A DNA stretch of 5,651 bases, taken from SAR202 cluster bacterium (GTDB lineage: Bacteria; Chloroflexota; Dehalococcoidia; SAR202; CAJWER01). The DNA is taken from NCBI GenBank assembly GCA_030740335.1, contig JASLXL010000097.1, forward strand, positions 1 through 5,651, read 5' to 3'. The notes below the pieces were generated by a model. The model was given only the letters and a program-made list of their open reading frames with translations. It was not told the origin of the DNA and ran no database searches. Of the stretch, positions 5,404 through 5,651 are shown in pieces; position 1 is the stretch's first letter, and the number at the start of each line of letters is the position of its first letter. The position numbers and the translations under genes are program-made.

Positions 5404-5602
5404 GGTCTGCCTGCTGTTCCCGTTGGGTGATCGCGATGGTGATCTCGGCGAGGGTAGTGAGGAAGTTGTCGATATCGATGCTATTGAGGTCGTCATGTCT
5501 GCTAATGCCCCCGGCGTCCGGTGTGGTGGCACAGTGTATACGCGTGTGTATACTTGCCAACCCATTAGAGGGGCGTTTTTGCGGGTGTACAGGCGTTCCC
5601 AT
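5372..5602 (-). CDS. Small hypothetical protein upstream of and overlapping the recombinase
   Basis: I do not recognise this 76-residue protein. The ATG at 5602 has AGGAG six bases upstream, the best ribosome binding site in this part of the window; a GTG at 5617 in frame is possible but would lie over that site. The N-terminal third is basic and His-rich (HPQKRPSNG, SIHTRIHC). The second half reads DDLNSIDIDNFLTTLAEI then TIAITQREQQADHESSS, an amphipathic helix with G/C-rich third positions, unlike the repetitive Ser/Pro/Arg reading of the alternative frame. The stop lies 32 bases inside the recombinase gene (start 5403), so the two are likely translationally coupled. No membrane segment or signal peptide is evident. 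Size and position would suit a recombination directionality factor or a regulator of the recombinase, but no motif shows this. Confidence 0.65.
   Translation of the reverse strand: MGTPVHPQKRPSNGLASIHTRIHCATTPDAGGISRHDDLNSIDIDNFLTTLAEITIAITQREQQADHESSSIHQGQ
5534..5553. repeat. Paired GTGTATAC repeats, candidate binding site
   Basis: GTGTATAC occurs at 5534-5541 and 5546-5553, start to start 12 bases, and each copy contains the palindrome GTATAC. TGCC/GGCA-type flanks make the whole segment roughly symmetric. It lies within the small gene upstream of the recombinase. On the minus strand a TTGGCA and TACACT pair spaced by 16 bases overlaps it, so it could be an operator over an internal recombinase promoter; this is weak. 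Confidence 0.4.
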
Positions 5603-5651
5603 ATCAGTCTCCTGCACTGTAAACGGCGGAGAGATAATGTACCACCGAGGC

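Larger units (their letters stand above)
3802..5651. mobile_element. Left end of an integrative element inserted at ssrA (continues beyond the window)
   Basis: Immediately right of the tmRNA lies a large serine recombinase reading towards the tmRNA, preceded by a small coupled gene. Integrase at the very end of an element, abutting the 3' end of a conserved RNA gene, is the classic layout of a genomic island or integrated phage. As I recall, Dehalococcoides vinyl-chloride-reductase islands use ssrA as target together with serine recombinases, a close precedent. The cargo, the right boundary and the partial tmRNA repeat expected there lie outside the window. The left boundary given is the first base after tmRNA; true crossover may be some tens of bases further left. 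Confidence 0.75.

Noticed and set aside
5404..5565. N-terminal 54-codon extension of the serine recombinase
   Set aside because: It is low-complexity Ser/Pro/Arg, lacks a good ribosome binding site at 5565, would displace the nucleophilic Ser from residue 10, and lies over a better-supported small gene in another frame.

Overview
The window looks like a chromosomal segment of a Chloroflexota bacterium, most likely class Dehalococcoidia (SAR202-like lineages included), with a mobile element entering from the right. The lineage call is an inference. It rests on a tmRNA tag peptide, GKQELALAA, that closely resembles the GERELVLAG tag I recall for Dehalococcoides, on a luciferase-like flavin oxidoreductase of a type expanded in SAR202, and on a serine recombinase sitting on ssrA, an arrangement I recall from Dehalococcoides islands. 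Genes are compact and moderately GC-rich.

Left part (1-3111), housekeeping and metabolic genes. Position 91 leftwards holds the first 30 codons of a minus-strand gene that reads like the start of a transketolase or E1-type dehydrogenase. Upstream of it, on the same strand, is a complete hydroxypyruvate-isomerase-like gene (hyi) with all four metal ligands at family positions and a near-consensus sigma-70 promoter. Divergent from hyi is tag, DNA-3-methyladenine glycosylase I, with its zinc ligands and catalytic Glu at the E. coli positions. Convergent with tag is an LLM-class (luciferase-like) flavin-dependent oxidoreductase.

Middle (3112-3857). A 332-base gap holds the LLM leader, a nine-codon ORF with a strong ribosome binding site and the promoter of ssrA. 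The complete one-piece tmRNA gene runs from 3444 to 3801 on the plus strand. Its acceptor stem with G3-U70, PK1, tag reading frame, stop-codon hairpin and T arm can all be read directly. A terminator-like hairpin follows at 3818-3857.

Right part (3721-5651). A 560-residue large serine recombinase runs leftwards into the tmRNA, and its last 26 codons are the antisense of the tmRNA 3' end. A 76-residue small protein gene precedes it and overlaps its start. This is the integration end of a genomic island or prophage-like element targeted to ssrA; its cargo and far end lie outside the window. The most interesting feature is this interlocked junction: tmRNA 3' end, likely attachment site, recombinase C-terminus and the terminator used by ssrA occupy about 140 bases on opposite strands.
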